DNA of 64,000 bases, from positions 3,472,001-3,536,000 of the forward strand of contig OZ240237.1 of NCBI GenBank assembly GCA_965198025.1, written 5' to 3'. Numbering within the stretch: position 1 is the stretch's first letter; each line of letters opens with the position of its first letter. The translations under genes and the position numbers were made by a program. This stretch comes from CAYWWM01 sp965198025. GTDB taxonomy: Bacteria; Acidobacteriota; Terriglobia; 2-12-FULL-54-10. Under the pieces are notes generated by a model, which saw nothing but the letters and a program-made list of their open reading frames with translations, made no database searches and was not told the origin of the DNA. Shown here piece by piece: positions 42,396-52,267 of this stretch.

Positions 42396-44123
42396 TTACT
42401 GCTTCAGGCGATACGACGCCGTCTCGACGTCATACGGAACAGCCTCCATCGTCGATACGTCCTCATAGAACACGCCGACGGCTCCGGCGCCCGAGCGCGG
42501 GGTATACCAGATACCGCCGTCGCGCGCGATCTGCACCTTCGGCATATCGGCCTGCTGCACGGACGGGAAATAGGTAAACCTCTCGGTGCGGGGATCAAAC
42601 TTGATCATCACCGCCGGCTCGGGACCGTCGTCGCTGACCCAGATGTTCCCTTGGGGGTCCGGCCATACGTCATAGGGCTGGCCGGGCTGCGCCGGGAAGT
42701 CCCACTCCTTGACCTCGCCCGTTCCGCCGTTGATGCGCCCGAGCTTGCCATTGGTGTTTCCGCCGTACCAGGCGTTGCCCTCGGCGTCCACACCCAGGCG
42801 GCGAATCCGGCACGGGTGCGACTTGGCTTCGAACCGCCGGAACTGCTTCGTCGCGGGATCATACCGCGTCACCGCGCAGCCGTGAAACTCCGCGAACCAG
42901 ACCTTGTCTTGCGGGTCCACCAGAATCCCGTAGGGCCGCGCTTGGCCGTTCGGAACATCAAGAATCGTGACCTCGTTGGAAGCCTTCTCCCACACGCCGA
43001 TCTTGTTCCCCGCCAGCACCGAGAACCAGATGTTGCCCTGGGTGTCAGTCGCCGGCGTATGCCCGGTCCCTTTGTCGCCGTTGAACCGTATGACTTCGCC
43101 CGTGGCCGGATGCAGCCGAACGAGATAGTCGGGCCGTCCCGCCCACCACACGAATCCATCCTTGTCCACGGTTAGCCCGTGCGCGTCTCCGAACTGATCG
43201 GGATGCGGATAATCTTTCACCGTCGCCGTCAGGGGATCGAGCCGTCCAACCCCGCCGGGGCCACGTCCCGAAAAATCCGAGTTCCCGCCGCGCTCGGTGA
43301 ACCACACTCCGCCCTTATTGTCGAAGTGGACTTCCTGTGCCACCCGGCGCTCTTTGTCGAAACCGCCCATGGGGAGGCGATATTCGATCCACTGCGCCTT
43401 GGCAAGCGCTTGCTCGTCGAGCGGCACTGGCGTCCGCCGCGTGTCGAGTAGAGACCGTCGGGGAGCATCCTCGTTGAAGTACTTGCCGAGGTATGCCCGC
43501 AGCGTGTCCCATTCCTGAGGAGTAAAGGTGTCCGGTGAGAGGATCGGCGTGTCCCACCGCTCAGCCCCCGGAGCTTGTCCGGTCATGAGCTGAATTGCGG
43601 CAGCCCATCCGGCCGCTGGCTTCGGGTTCCGCGCGATAAAATTTTCGCCGTGGCAGACGAAACAGCTTTGTTCCAGGAGCGCCCTTCCGGGTTCGTTCGG
43701 GAACAATTCGTCATATGGAACTTCAGGAAACGATGGGTTCCCGGCGTTCCGGCCTCCGACAAACGCCTGTGCTGGTCCGGTATCGGCAACGTGCAGCGCG
43801 ACGTTCACGTTGGCGTTCTGTCCCGCCGTAATCTCGACATTCTGCCTGCCGCTCGCAAAGCCTTCCTTTTCGGCCCAGACCTCGTAGCTTCCCGGAAACA
43901 GGTTCACGGCCTGGAAACGTCCATTGACGGTGTACACCATGAACACGACATTCTTTTCGCTATGCTGGGCGTACAAGCGGGCTGCTTGGAACGACTGTGG
44001 CGCCGTGACCGTGCCCGACAATGTTCCCCGTCCCGCGATCGCAGCCGCCGTGCTCGCGGCCGGGAACGCAAGCTGCAAACAGACCAACAGGCCCGCTGCC
44101 AAAGCAAAGAATTTGGTCTTCAT
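42396..44123 (-). CDS. Exported carboxypeptidase-regulatory/heme c/Vgb-propeller protein 3
   Basis: 575 residues from ATG 44123 (AGGAGG upstream). Signal peptide to FPAASTAAA; beta-sandwich (LSGTVTAPQSFQAARLYAQH); heme site QSCFVCHGENFI near residue 160; a helical cytochrome part; then a propeller with blades such as KGGVWFTERGGNSDF, DGFVWWAGRPDYLVRL and QGNIWVSDDGPEPAVM. A Cys pair (FHGCAVTRYD, KSHPCRIRR) may be disulfide-bonded. The domain order matches proteins 1 and 2, but the sequence is distant. It lies downstream of protein 4, separated by a terminator. Confidence 0.87.
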   Translation of the reverse strand: MKTKFFALAAGLLVCLQLAFPAASTAAAIAGRGTLSGTVTAPQSFQAARLYAQHSEKNVVFMVYTVNGRFQAVNLFPGSYEVWAEKEGFASGRQNVEITAGQNANVNVALHVADTGPAQAFVGGRNAGNPSFPEVPYDELFPNEPGRALLEQSCFVCHGENFIARNPKPAAGWAAAIQLMTGQAPGAERWDTPILSPDTFTPQEWDTLRAYLGKYFNEDAPRRSLLDTRRTPVPLDEQALAKAQWIEYRLPMGGFDKERRVAQEVHFDNKGGVWFTERGGNSDFSGRGPGGVGRLDPLTATVKDYPHPDQFGDAHGLTVDKDGFVWWAGRPDYLVRLHPATGEVIRFNGDKGTGHTPATDTQGNIWFSVLAGNKIGVWEKASNEVTILDVPNGQARPYGILVDPQDKVWFAEFHGCAVTRYDPATKQFRRFEAKSHPCRIRRLGVDAEGNAWYGGNTNGKLGRINGGTGEVKEWDFPAQPGQPYDVWPDPQGNIWVSDDGPEPAVMIKFDPRTERFTYFPSVQQADMPKVQIARDGGIWYTPRSGAGAVGVFYEDVSTMEAVPYDVETASYRLKQ

Positions 44124-44186
44124 CACTCCTCCTATTTATTAGCCAAGCTTCAAGGATCGGCCGGCCGGAAACGGACATTCTCCCAA

Positions 44187-44225
44187 AAACATCTGGCGCG
44201 CCGGGAGTCTCCCGGTGCGCCAGAG
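44187..44225 (-). terminator. Intrinsic terminator after heme/Vgb protein 4
   Basis: On the minus strand a 14-bp stem (CTGGCGCACCGGGA with TCCCGGCGCGCCAG, one wobble) and a three-base loop, then ATGTTTTT. It should end or reduce transcription between the two Vgb-like genes. Confidence 0.8.
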
Positions 44226-44273
44226 TCACTGTTTGAGAATGGTCTGCCGCCGAACGGGCCGCCGAACGGGAAC

Positions 44274-45935
44274 TTACTTGGCGGATGGTGGCAACAGTTC
44301 GACAAAGCCCATGCGGGCGATGCCGCCCCCGAAGTTACCGGTCGTGCTCCACCACAGGCGGTTCGGGTTGCTCGGATCGAGCTCCACGCGCCGGACGTCC
44401 GTTTCGGCCTGGGGCAGCGGGAACTCCAGCCACTCCTCGGTCTCGGGATCGAAACGGGCGATCTTGTCGGCGCGGTGCAGCGTCATCCAGATCAGGTTGT
44501 TCGTATCGTCCGTGTCGACGGAATAGACACCGCTTTGTTTCCCGCTGGGCGGATCGAAGGTGCTCATCTCGGCGGTCTGGTAGTCGATCTTCATCAGCTT
44601 GCCTGCCGACCAGAGGCTAACCCAGATGTTACCGTCCGTGTCGTTGGTCATGCGGCGCGGATACGCCGTGCCCTCCACGGGGATCTCGAACTCATCCACC
44701 TGACCGGTAACGGGGTCGACGCGCGCCAGTTTGTCCACGTTGTTCATGGCAAACCAGACTTTGCCGTCGCCCGCAACGGCGATGCCGTACCCGCCGGGGT
44801 TCAGCTCGCTTGACAGGGCCGTGGGGGAGATGTACTGCTTCCACTCCTTGGTCACCGGGTTGTAGCTCTTGGCCAGGCCCGGGCCGGTATTCCAGATCAG
44901 CCCGTCCTCGCCAAACGCCATGCTGTTGCCGCCCGCCGAGCCGCGGATGCTCTGCGGAACCGGATGGGAAGCCCACTCCGCTGTCTCAATGTCGAAGCTC
45001 AGCCAGCGCCGGTCGTTGTTTTCCGGGAGCCAAACGACGCTTTCGGAGCTGACCTGCAGGTTCCCCATGCGCGCTCGCGGTGCGTTGATGGAGGGCGGCG
45101 TGAACTCCTTGTGTTCATACGTCTCCGGATCGAGCATGCTGAGCTTGCCGCCCCGACGCTGGTTGGCCCAGCCTCTCCCGTCGGGTGATACCGCGATGTC
45201 ATGGGCCTCGGCGTTGACGTCCACCATATCGTATTGCACGACCCGGTAATTCCTGGATTCGCCGGTTATCAGGGTGCGTGGCAGGCGGCTGTTCTCGTCC
45301 GGTATAGCCATGGGCGGGAAGTTGCTCGCCAGGTAGTCCGTCAGGGTCTCGGCCTCCTCGTCGCTGAGGTCCGGCATGCCCATGGCTTTCATGTTTTCGC
45401 GCATGTCCACGACGCTCTCGTGCCAGCCGTCCCGGCCCTGCCGCCGCGCCAGGGTTCGCCCGGCATCATGGCAGGTGACGCACTTGGCAGTTGCGATCTC
45501 CTTGCCGGCTCCTTCCGGCCAGGTGGCGCTGGCAGCATATTCCTCTGGAAGCCGTCCCGGCCAGGCCGGCGTGAGCGACGCCGCTCGCTGCTGCATCAGC
45601 GAAATGTCGTGCTGTGAGGTGCGTCCTTCGGCCACGTCCACCGGGGCGGACCAGCCGCTTTGGAAATCGCCTCCGACTCCCTGCACGCTGTACTGGCCCG
45701 CTGGAAGCCGGTCGACTGTGTAGCGGCCCTGTTCCTGGCTGATGACCATGAACGTCAGCCGCCGCTCGGCATTCCTGAGTTTCACGAAGGCGCCGGCAAC
45801 CGGCTGCCCCGAAGAATCTTTCACTACTCCTTCCACCATGCCGGTGTAGGCCGCCCCCGCACTCGTCGTGCTGAGTGAGACAAACACTGCCACCGCGATC
45901 AGCCCTGCTGCCTTTCGGCCCATGTCGCTGAGCAT
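44274..45935 (-). CDS. Exported carboxypeptidase-regulatory/heme c/Vgb-propeller protein 4
   Basis: 553 residues from ATG 45935, fixed by AGGAGGG upstream. Signal peptide to TTSAGAA; beta-sandwich (VEGVVKDSSGQPVAGAFVKL); heme site TAKCVTCHDAGRTL near residue 155 with possible axial Met in MKAMGMPDLSDEEAE; then propeller blades DGLIWNTGPGLAKSYNP, DGKVWFAMNNVDKLARV and DGNIWVSLWSAGKLM. Same architecture as proteins 1-3. The cytochrome segment is the most complete of the four. It is the first gene of the second cluster. Confidence 0.88.
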   Translation of the reverse strand: MLSDMGRKAAGLIAVAVFVSLSTTSAGAAYTGMVEGVVKDSSGQPVAGAFVKLRNAERRLTFMVISQEQGRYTVDRLPAGQYSVQGVGGDFQSGWSAPVDVAEGRTSQHDISLMQQRAASLTPAWPGRLPEEYAASATWPEGAGKEIATAKCVTCHDAGRTLARRQGRDGWHESVVDMRENMKAMGMPDLSDEEAETLTDYLASNFPPMAIPDENSRLPRTLITGESRNYRVVQYDMVDVNAEAHDIAVSPDGRGWANQRRGGKLSMLDPETYEHKEFTPPSINAPRARMGNLQVSSESVVWLPENNDRRWLSFDIETAEWASHPVPQSIRGSAGGNSMAFGEDGLIWNTGPGLAKSYNPVTKEWKQYISPTALSSELNPGGYGIAVAGDGKVWFAMNNVDKLARVDPVTGQVDEFEIPVEGTAYPRRMTNDTDGNIWVSLWSAGKLMKIDYQTAEMSTFDPPSGKQSGVYSVDTDDTNNLIWMTLHRADKIARFDPETEEWLEFPLPQAETDVRRVELDPSNPNRLWWSTTGNFGGGIARMGFVELLPPSAK

Positions 45936-46051
45936 GACTTCCCTCCTGTTCGTAGGTTCAATACCGATATGGAAGAATCCTAACACAATCCCTTTAGAAA
46001 GCAAGCTGCAGAAAATAAACGAAAACAAGCCGTAACCGGGCCGTTCGTGCC

Positions 46052-47723
46052 CTAACCTGGGTCGGGAGCGAGGGATATTTGGGATTCCTTGATTGGCCGA
46101 TGCGGGTTGGCCTTCTTGAAGGTTACGTTTTCATGCGGAAATGCGATCGTTTTTCCTTCCAACAACTCCGCAATTGTCAGAATCTGCAGGCGCGGATATT
46201 TCTTACCGAACGGAGCTTGGTAGAAGCCCACCGATGCAGCGTCCCGCTTCATCGCTTTCGTGGGGGGCTTCCAGGTCAGCAGCGCGCCGATGGCGGCCTT
46301 TTCCCTCGCCACGACGCCGATCAGATCCCGAACGTCCCGTGCCGTCAGGCTGCCCGATTTGACGGAAATCACAATCTGCTTCGTATGATCTTTGGGATCG
46401 TCGTGAAAGTAAAGTCTGCCGTCGATTCCTCGGTCCGCCCCCTTCTTCTGGTCAACCGGCCTAGCGCCGACTAGACCCAGCGCCCACCACTGAAATTGAA
46501 ATCGGTCCTGCTTTGCCAGCGCTTCTGCATCGGGCACGGACACCGGCTCGCCGCCGACCTCATACTCAACCGTCTTTCCGAAGGTGTCCCGCAGCCGGTG
46601 GCGGATCAGAGAAATTGCCAAGTGGGTGATGTCAATTCCAATCCATTGCCGCTTCAGACGCTCCGCTACCGCGATGGCCGTCCCGCATCCACAGAAGGGA
46701 TCGAGCACCGTATCCCCTTCGCTGCTGCTGGCCTGGATGACCCGCTCGAGGAGGGGTTCCGGTTTTTGCGTCTGATACCCCAGACGCTCGGCAGACAAAT
46801 TGTGCAACGGGCGAATGTCCGCTATTACGTCTTGAAGCGGCACACCCGGTAGGTCCTGGGGGAACTGTTTTAGGCGCGGCATGCCCCCAGGCTTCTTCGG
46901 CCAGTGAATTCGATCCTCCTGATCCAGGACGCTCAATTTTCCTGTGTCGTCAACCGCTGCGCCTTCCGTTTTCCCACCAGGGCGATTACTATCTCATCGG
47001 GAACTGCCCAGTGGCGGCCCTTAGGAGAAACTTCGATCCCGCGCCAGGGTTTTCCTGAGTCTCCACCCGTACGGCCAGCCCCAGTAAGATACGCTCTTTT
47101 GTAGCGCCGCCCCTCTTCATCAACGGAATCGAAGAAGGTTTGCAAATAGTCTGGATCGTATTCAAGATAAATCCCATTCCATCTGTAGGTCCCTCCTTGG
47201 CGTAAAATAGCAAAATATCGTGAATCCTCCCCCATCGCTGAGGATCGTTATGTGCACTCGTGCGCTTCCAGGTGATTTCATTCTTGAAGTTCGTGGGCTG
47301 AAAGACGGCGTCCATTAGCATCTTAAGGTAATGGCTTGCGGTTGGGTCGCAGTGCAGGTAGATGCTACCGGTTGGTTTCATCACGCGACGTAATTCCACG
47401 AGCCGGGGAGCCATCATGGAGAGATAAGCCATCATGTCACTCGGGCCTAAAAACGTCCAAAACGCCTGCATCGCTTTGGAGACCCGAAAGGGCCCGCGCT
47501 CGACAATTTCATGATAGGTCGCTGCCGCGCCCTGGTCCCATTGCCAGGTATCTTCAAACGCTTTGATCTGTGCAGCCGACCCTTCGCCGGAACGCTCCGC
47601 AAACAGAACGTTGTAATCCTGATTGCTCTTGAATGGCGGATCGAGATAGATCAAGTCAACGGATTCGTCTTTGACATAACGCCGCAGAATATCGAGATTG
47701 TCGCCGTAATAGAGCGTATTCAT
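46052..47723 (-). pseudogene. DNA methyltransferase fused to a nuclease-like domain, two frameshifts
   Basis: Three overlapping frames make one protein of 557 codons if two bases are restored. N-terminal part (from ATG 47723): NTLYYGDNLDILRRYV and motif IV VDLIYLDPPFKSNQ. Middle (47190-46940): GTYRWNGIYLEYDPDYLQTF. Last part: RLGYQTQKPEPLLERVIQAS and motif I DTVLDPFCGCGTAIAV, so the motif order IV-then-I is the beta class of N6-adenine/N4-cytosine enzymes. The C-terminal 150 residues (GADRGIDGRLYF, QIVISVKSG) look like an Mrr-type nuclease fold. The breaks fall in GGG (47191-47193) and AAAA (46937-46940) runs, each short by one base. Either real decay or homopolymer sequencing errors. Confidence 0.82.
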
Positions 47724-47865
47724 CGCGGCTGTAGTTTACTTGGATTCGCCACGAACGGCAATTCTCAGCCCTCACGATTAGGACACTATCACCGGCCTTC
47801 CCGTCGAAAATTCCGGGCCACCTGTGGTACAGTCTCTGGCTCGGTATTTTTCGGAGGAGGCTTTC

Positions 47866-48792
47866 ATGCCTAAGAAAGTAACGGTAGTGGGAGCGGGGAA
47901 CGTGGGGGCTTCGGTGGCGTTGCGGCTGGCGGCCCGGCAAATGGCTGACGTCGTGATGACCGACATCGTGGAAGGGATTCCACAGGGCAAGGGCTTGGAT
48001 ATTCTGCAGGCGGGCCCGGTGGTGGGCTCCGATTCCCACGTCAAGGGGACCAACGATTATCAGGACACGGCCAACTCGGACATCGTAGTGGTGACGGCGG
48101 GCTTTCCGCGCAAGCCCGGCATGAGCCGGGACGATTTGTTGCTGAAGAACTACGAAGTCATCAAGACCACCACGGAACAGGTTGTGCAACATTCCCCGAA
48201 CTGCATACTCATCATGGTCACCAACCCGCTCGACGCCATGTGCCAGGTTGCGCTCAAGGTGAGCAAACTCCCCAAGCAGCGGGTCATCGGCATGGCTGGG
48301 ATTCTTGACACGGCCCGCTTCCGCACCTTTATTGCTATGGCTTTGAACGTCTCCGTTGAGAACGTCACCGCCTTCGTGCTCGGCGGGCACGGCGATACCA
48401 TGGTCCCGCTGGTCCGCTATACGCATGTTGCCGGCATTCCGCTGACCGACCTGCTCGACGCGGATACGATTGCCAAGATTGTCCAGCGCACCCGAGACGG
48501 CGGCGCGGAGATCGTCAAGCTACTTGGGGCCGGCAGCGCCTATTACGCTCCTTCGGCGGCCGTGGTCGAGATGGTGGACGCCATCCTCAACGACAAAAAG
48601 AAGATTCTTCCCTGCGCTGCCTACCTCGAAGGCGAGTACGGGATCACCGGTCTTTATGTGGGCGTGCCCTGCAAGCTCGGTGCCGGCGGTATCGAGCAGA
48701 TTCTTGAGGTCAAGATGGCGCCGGAAGATCTCGATGCCTTGAAGAAGAGCGCCGATGCCGTACGCGAGCTGGTGGACGTCATCAAGCTCTGA
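47866..48792 (+). CDS. mdh: Malate dehydrogenase (LDH-like type)
   Basis: 308 residues from ATG 47866 with GGAGGAGG upstream. It interconverts malate and oxaloacetate in the TCA cycle. Motifs: NAD-binding VTVVGAGNVGASVALRLA, substrate-loop Arg in TAGFPRKPGMSRDDLL near residue 85, NPLDAMCQVA near 120, GILDTARFRTFIA with catalytic Asp near 145, and the His in LGGHGDTMVPLV near 175. The Arg in the mobile loop indicates malate rather than lactate. Confidence 0.96.
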   Translation: MPKKVTVVGAGNVGASVALRLAARQMADVVMTDIVEGIPQGKGLDILQAGPVVGSDSHVKGTNDYQDTANSDIVVVTAGFPRKPGMSRDDLLLKNYEVIKTTTEQVVQHSPNCILIMVTNPLDAMCQVALKVSKLPKQRVIGMAGILDTARFRTFIAMALNVSVENVTAFVLGGHGDTMVPLVRYTHVAGIPLTDLLDADTIAKIVQRTRDGGAEIVKLLGAGSAYYAPSAAVVEMVDAILNDKKKILPCAAYLEGEYGITGLYVGVPCKLGAGGIEQILEVKMAPEDLDALKKSADAVRELVDVIKL

Positions 48793-49006
48793 CGAAGACC
48801 GCCGTCCGTTTCCATTTGAATGGGAAACCTGCGCAGGCCCGCTGGCCCCAAGGGAGCGGTTCGCCCGCACCGCCCCCATCGGAAGGCCTCGCAATAAGAA
48901 GCTGGCGGATGAATTCCGCTGCTATGCACTCTATGTATACGCCCAGGCGCTTGGAGTAGAAAACCGAACAGGTTCGCTCCTGCCGCGAGAGTGTTATGCT
49001 GAGAGT

Positions 49007-49642
49007 ATGCACCGGGGGCGCAGAGCGGTCCGGCAATGGCTTTCGGCGGGATTGTTGGGATTGCTTTTCGTACCCTTTCCTTGGTCCTGCCAGCGCAGAC
49101 CGGCGCCGCCCGTGGCAGCCCCGCCGCCCAACTACTATCAACTGGGGGAAAGCGCGTTCGAGGCAGGCGACTACGCCCAGGCCATCGAGGCTTATGGTGC
49201 GTATCTGCGCACGACGCCCGGCGGATCCTTCGCGGACCGGGTGCTGTTTCGCATGGCCATGGCCTATTTGCTGCCGGAGAGCCCGGAACGCGATACAGCC
49301 CGCGCCGCCGACCTGCTGGGGGACTTGATTCTTCACTACCCTGCCAGCCCGTTCAAGCCACCCGCCGAGCTCGTGTTGCTCCAGCAGTCCGAGCTCCGGT
49401 TGAAGCAGTCAGAACTGGAGGCGCAGCAGTTGGAAGTCGAGCGCCTGCTTGCCGATCTTGGCAACCGGAAATCCGAGATTCAGAGCTTGACGCAGGAGTT
49501 GGAGCAAATCCGGCACGTGGAACTAGAGGTAATGCGGGTGGAGGTCGCGCGCCGCGAGGAGCGAATTCGCCAGCTTGCGGAAGAACTCGAACAGCTGAAG
49601 CGGATCGACCTGCGCCGCCGTCCGGCCGCCCCGCTGCCGTAA
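49007..49642 (+). CDS. Exported TPR/coiled-coil protein, possibly a lipoprotein
   Basis: 211 residues from ATG 49007. The N-terminal hydrophobic segment (WLSAGLLGLLFVPFPWSCQR) may end in a lipobox-like Cys, though the -3 residue is poor. Two TPR-like units follow (YYQLGESAFEAGDYAQAIEA, LFRMAMAYLLPES), as in BamD/YbgF outer membrane assembly proteins, then a long coiled coil (about 120-200). The frame continues upstream but overlaps mdh. It converges on the PilZ gene. Confidence 0.78.
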   Translation: MHRGRRAVRQWLSAGLLGLLFVPFPWSCQRRPAPPVAAPPPNYYQLGESAFEAGDYAQAIEAYGAYLRTTPGGSFADRVLFRMAMAYLLPESPERDTARAADLLGDLILHYPASPFKPPAELVLLQQSELRLKQSELEAQQLEVERLLADLGNRKSEIQSLTQELEQIRHVELEVMRVEVARREERIRQLAEELEQLKRIDLRRRPAAPLP

Positions 49643-49655
49643 CCAGTTCCTTGGA

Positions 49656-50060
49656 TCACGCGATGGCTGCTCCAGCAAAATTCCCCGCAGTTGTGGGGAT
49701 GGACTCGATGTCCACGTCGTGCAGGTGTTCGAACGTAGCCGCCACACCGCATCTCGTTTCCATGGAGGCGCGGTCTGCCGGGTTTGGGTCCACCCGAATC
49801 ACTTTTCCTCGGCAGTAGATTCTCGCCAGGGGAACCTCGTAAGTCTCTCCAGGGATGGTGATTTGCATCTCCAGCCGGGTCCCCAGCGGGGGTTCCTTCG
49901 CAAGGAAGAAGTAGCAGCCGCCGGTACAGATGTTTTCCGTGACGGTGTACTCGATTTCAGGATGCATCCGCCAGGAAGAAGATCCATGGTTCACCGGGGA
50001 AACCTGAAGCGGCAAGCGCAGGTTCAAGTGATTGAGTTGTTGGAACCTCATTGCTTCCAT
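49656..50060 (-). CDS. PilZ domain protein
   Basis: 134 residues from ATG 50060 with AGGAG upstream. A PilZ-like beta-barrel is visible (NLRLPLQVSPV, TVTENICTGGCYFFLAKEPP, VIRVDPNPADRASMETRCGV). The RxxxR motif of c-di-GMP binding is not clear, and the D/NxSxxG motif reads ENICTGG, so binding is doubtful. It is the last gene of the envelope set read from 53.4 kb. Confidence 0.75.
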   Translation of the reverse strand: MEAMRFQQLNHLNLRLPLQVSPVNHGSSSWRMHPEIEYTVTENICTGGCYFFLAKEPPLGTRLEMQITIPGETYEVPLARIYCRGKVIRVDPNPADRASMETRCGVAATFEHLHDVDIESIPTTAGNFAGAAIA

Positions 50061-50171
50061 CTCGTGCTCCTTTCGGAATACGCAGCAACCCGGATCATGC
50101 ACGGCCAGGCGGACTCATTTTCGTGCTCCCCTGGCTTTGCCCGGTTGTGCGTTCATTCGACCCCGACAAAC

Positions 50172-50873
50172 TTAGGACTGTTCGGGCTGATAGACCGGCA
50201 GAACCACTGGCGCGGAGAGGTAGAACGTGAGCCGCGTCTCCGGCGCGAATTCTACGGGCGCCCCCTTGGTGGCGAGAACAGAACCGGTTCCGGACCCGCC
50301 GCCCACACCGGCGCCGATGGTGGCTCCTTTGCCCCTTCCCGCGATCCCTCCAATCACGGCCCCCGCCGCTGCGCTGCCACCGCTCCCACCAATGATAGCG
50401 GCGTCTTTCTTCTTGGTGTTGCGCGCTACTCTTGAGAGAGGCAGCGTCTCTAGCTCATATTCTTCGCCGTCCACCACCAGGGTATGCAGCACCAGCGTGA
50501 TGCTGGCCAATCCTTCCCCGCGGCCCGCATCTTTCACCTGAGTGACTTTACCGATCACCTTGCTGCGCGAGGGTGCGACCGTCATGCCGTCCTCCGTGAG
50601 CGGGCCGTCGAGCCAGCCTGTGAACGAGTCTCCAGAGGAATTGTTCTCCGTGCTGATGGCGTGCTCGAACCGCATGGAGATCTTCGATTCGGCTGGCAGT
50701 GTGACCTTTTCCGGTGCGCCCATGAACTGCTCGAGAACGGGCCTGTCTTCCCCGGAGCTCACGACACTTCCATCCGCGGATGCCGTTGCCTCTCCGCGAT
50801 CCATTAGGGTCCAGCCTAGCGCGGATGCCGCCGCGATCCCCGCTCCTGTTCCCAACAGTTTCCAGTTCATCAT
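50172..50873 (-). CDS. Exported glycine-zipper protein
   Basis: 233 residues from ATG 50873 with GGGAGG upstream. One N-terminal helix (LLGTGAGIAAASALGWTLM) anchors or exports it. The centre is beta-rich (VTLPAESKISMRFEHAIST, SKVIGKVTQVKDAGRGEG). A glycine zipper (AAAGAVIGGIAGRGKGATIG) lies near residues 165-200, then a beta tail. Similar domains occur in Acidobacteriota as stand-alone exported proteins. Function unknown; membrane insertion or oligomerisation is likely. Confidence 0.72.
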   Translation of the reverse strand: MMNWKLLGTGAGIAAASALGWTLMDRGEATASADGSVVSSGEDRPVLEQFMGAPEKVTLPAESKISMRFEHAISTENNSSGDSFTGWLDGPLTEDGMTVAPSRSKVIGKVTQVKDAGRGEGLASITLVLHTLVVDGEEYELETLPLSRVARNTKKKDAAIIGGSGGSAAAGAVIGGIAGRGKGATIGAGVGGGSGTGSVLATKGAPVEFAPETRLTFYLSAPVVLPVYQPEQS

Positions 50874-51127
50874 GGCGTTCCTCCCAGGGGAACTCGAGAT
50901 CGTGTGTTCTTGTTCTGCCAATTTAACTGACCGGTTCAAGAGGCTCCTAGCGTTTCCGAATCTCCAGAGACCGTTGCCGGTCACTCAAAAGGTTCCCTGT
51001 GTTGGGGGTTTGATTGCTTGTTGTCACAGTTCCTTTTCCTGAATCGCTTTCTGGAAAGAAGCCCGGACTTCTGCTTCCGGAAGGAGCCCCGGAGCGCCGG
51101 AATCGCCCAGTGCTCCGAGACCTGGAG

Positions 51128-52204
51128 TTAGCGGGCCTCTGCAGCTGAAGCCGATAGTTCTGCTTCGGCAGGGAGAGGCTCACTAGCGCGATTGGCGACC
51201 GGCAGTCCCCCCGGATGCACCAGGTACCCAACGGCGCCATCCCGTGTAATTCGCGTAAAGACGAGTTGGTAGGGTCGGCTGTCTTGCTGCGTGTAGAAGA
51301 ACATCGGCTGCTGGATGCCTTGCGAGCGGATCCCCAGGAAGCGCCCGTCCGGGACGATCTGCACCCAGCCTTCTTCGACCCGTTGATTTGGTACGTTGGT
51401 GTTCTTGAGCGTGATCTTCACGCCCGGAATCGGCTCATAGACCGCATCCCGGCTCATTTCAAAGTCCGCCCGTCCTGTCTGGGACTTCCAGGCCAAAGCG
51501 TCGAGATCGCTCCGCGTGGCCGCCACCCGCTGGTACAACCCGTCCATTTCGCGGTTCGCATCCCGTCGCACCATCTCGATCTGCTCGGTCTGCCCTTTCA
51601 GCGCTGCGGTAACCCCGGCTAGTTCTTCTTGTAGCGCGGCAATCCGGACCCGCTGTGATTCCTGGTTCGACTCCATCCGCGCGATGTGGGTCTGCACCCA
51701 CTGGGCGCGGGCATCGATCTCATCCACGAGCAGCTGATGCACGGTATTGGCTTGTTGCTGTGCATAGTTTCGGACCAACTGAAGGTCCGACGTGACGCGC
51801 TGCTCGATCTTCGTCAGGCGCTCTCCAAATCCTTGCCAGTCGTCGGCCCAGCTTGCCAGCCGTTCGTTCACCTTCTGGTCGACCGCCTCAATCGTCTGTT
51901 GCTGGTCCGGCAGATTTGTGAACTGCTCCTCGTATCCCTGCGTTGCGCTGGACCAGTACCAGGCCATGCCGGCTACTGCAAGGGCAAGAATCACAGAGAA
52001 GCACCAAAGGCCCGCCAGGCTGTGCCCATGGCTCCGCCTGGATTGCTTGAGCTCTTCTAGGTCGAACCGCAAGTGCGCGGTTTGCGCCGACGCCCGCTTG
52101 GCGGTTTCTTGCGCCCGCGTAGTCTCGGTTGAAAGTTGTTGGATTTGTTTCCCGGTATCTTCCGGCTGATCTGGCTGGGAATTCCGCTGATCTTGCTGTT
52201 CCAT
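51128..52204 (-). CDS. Inner-membrane coiled-coil protein
   Basis: 358 residues from ATG 52204. A cytoplasmic Gln-rich coiled coil (1-58) is followed by one membrane helix (LAGLWCFSVILALAVAGMAW), a long periplasmic coiled coil (about 95-240) and a globular beta-rich end (about 245-335, VYEPIPGVKITLKNTNVP). The build resembles proteins that span the periplasm toward the outer membrane. Neighbours are a small membrane protein and an OmpA-type lipoprotein on the same strand. No known family recognised. Confidence 0.72.
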   Translation of the reverse strand: MEQQDQRNSQPDQPEDTGKQIQQLSTETTRAQETAKRASAQTAHLRFDLEELKQSRRSHGHSLAGLWCFSVILALAVAGMAWYWSSATQGYEEQFTNLPDQQQTIEAVDQKVNERLASWADDWQGFGERLTKIEQRVTSDLQLVRNYAQQQANTVHQLLVDEIDARAQWVQTHIARMESNQESQRVRIAALQEELAGVTAALKGQTEQIEMVRRDANREMDGLYQRVAATRSDLDALAWKSQTGRADFEMSRDAVYEPIPGVKITLKNTNVPNQRVEEGWVQIVPDGRFLGIRSQGIQQPMFFYTQQDSRPYQLVFTRITRDGAVGYLVHPGGLPVANRASEPLPAEAELSASAAEAR

Positions 52205-52267
52205 GGCTTCCTCCTATCGCTTTCCTTACGGTTGCAGGGGGACTGTTTGCTGAACAAACCGTCCCGA

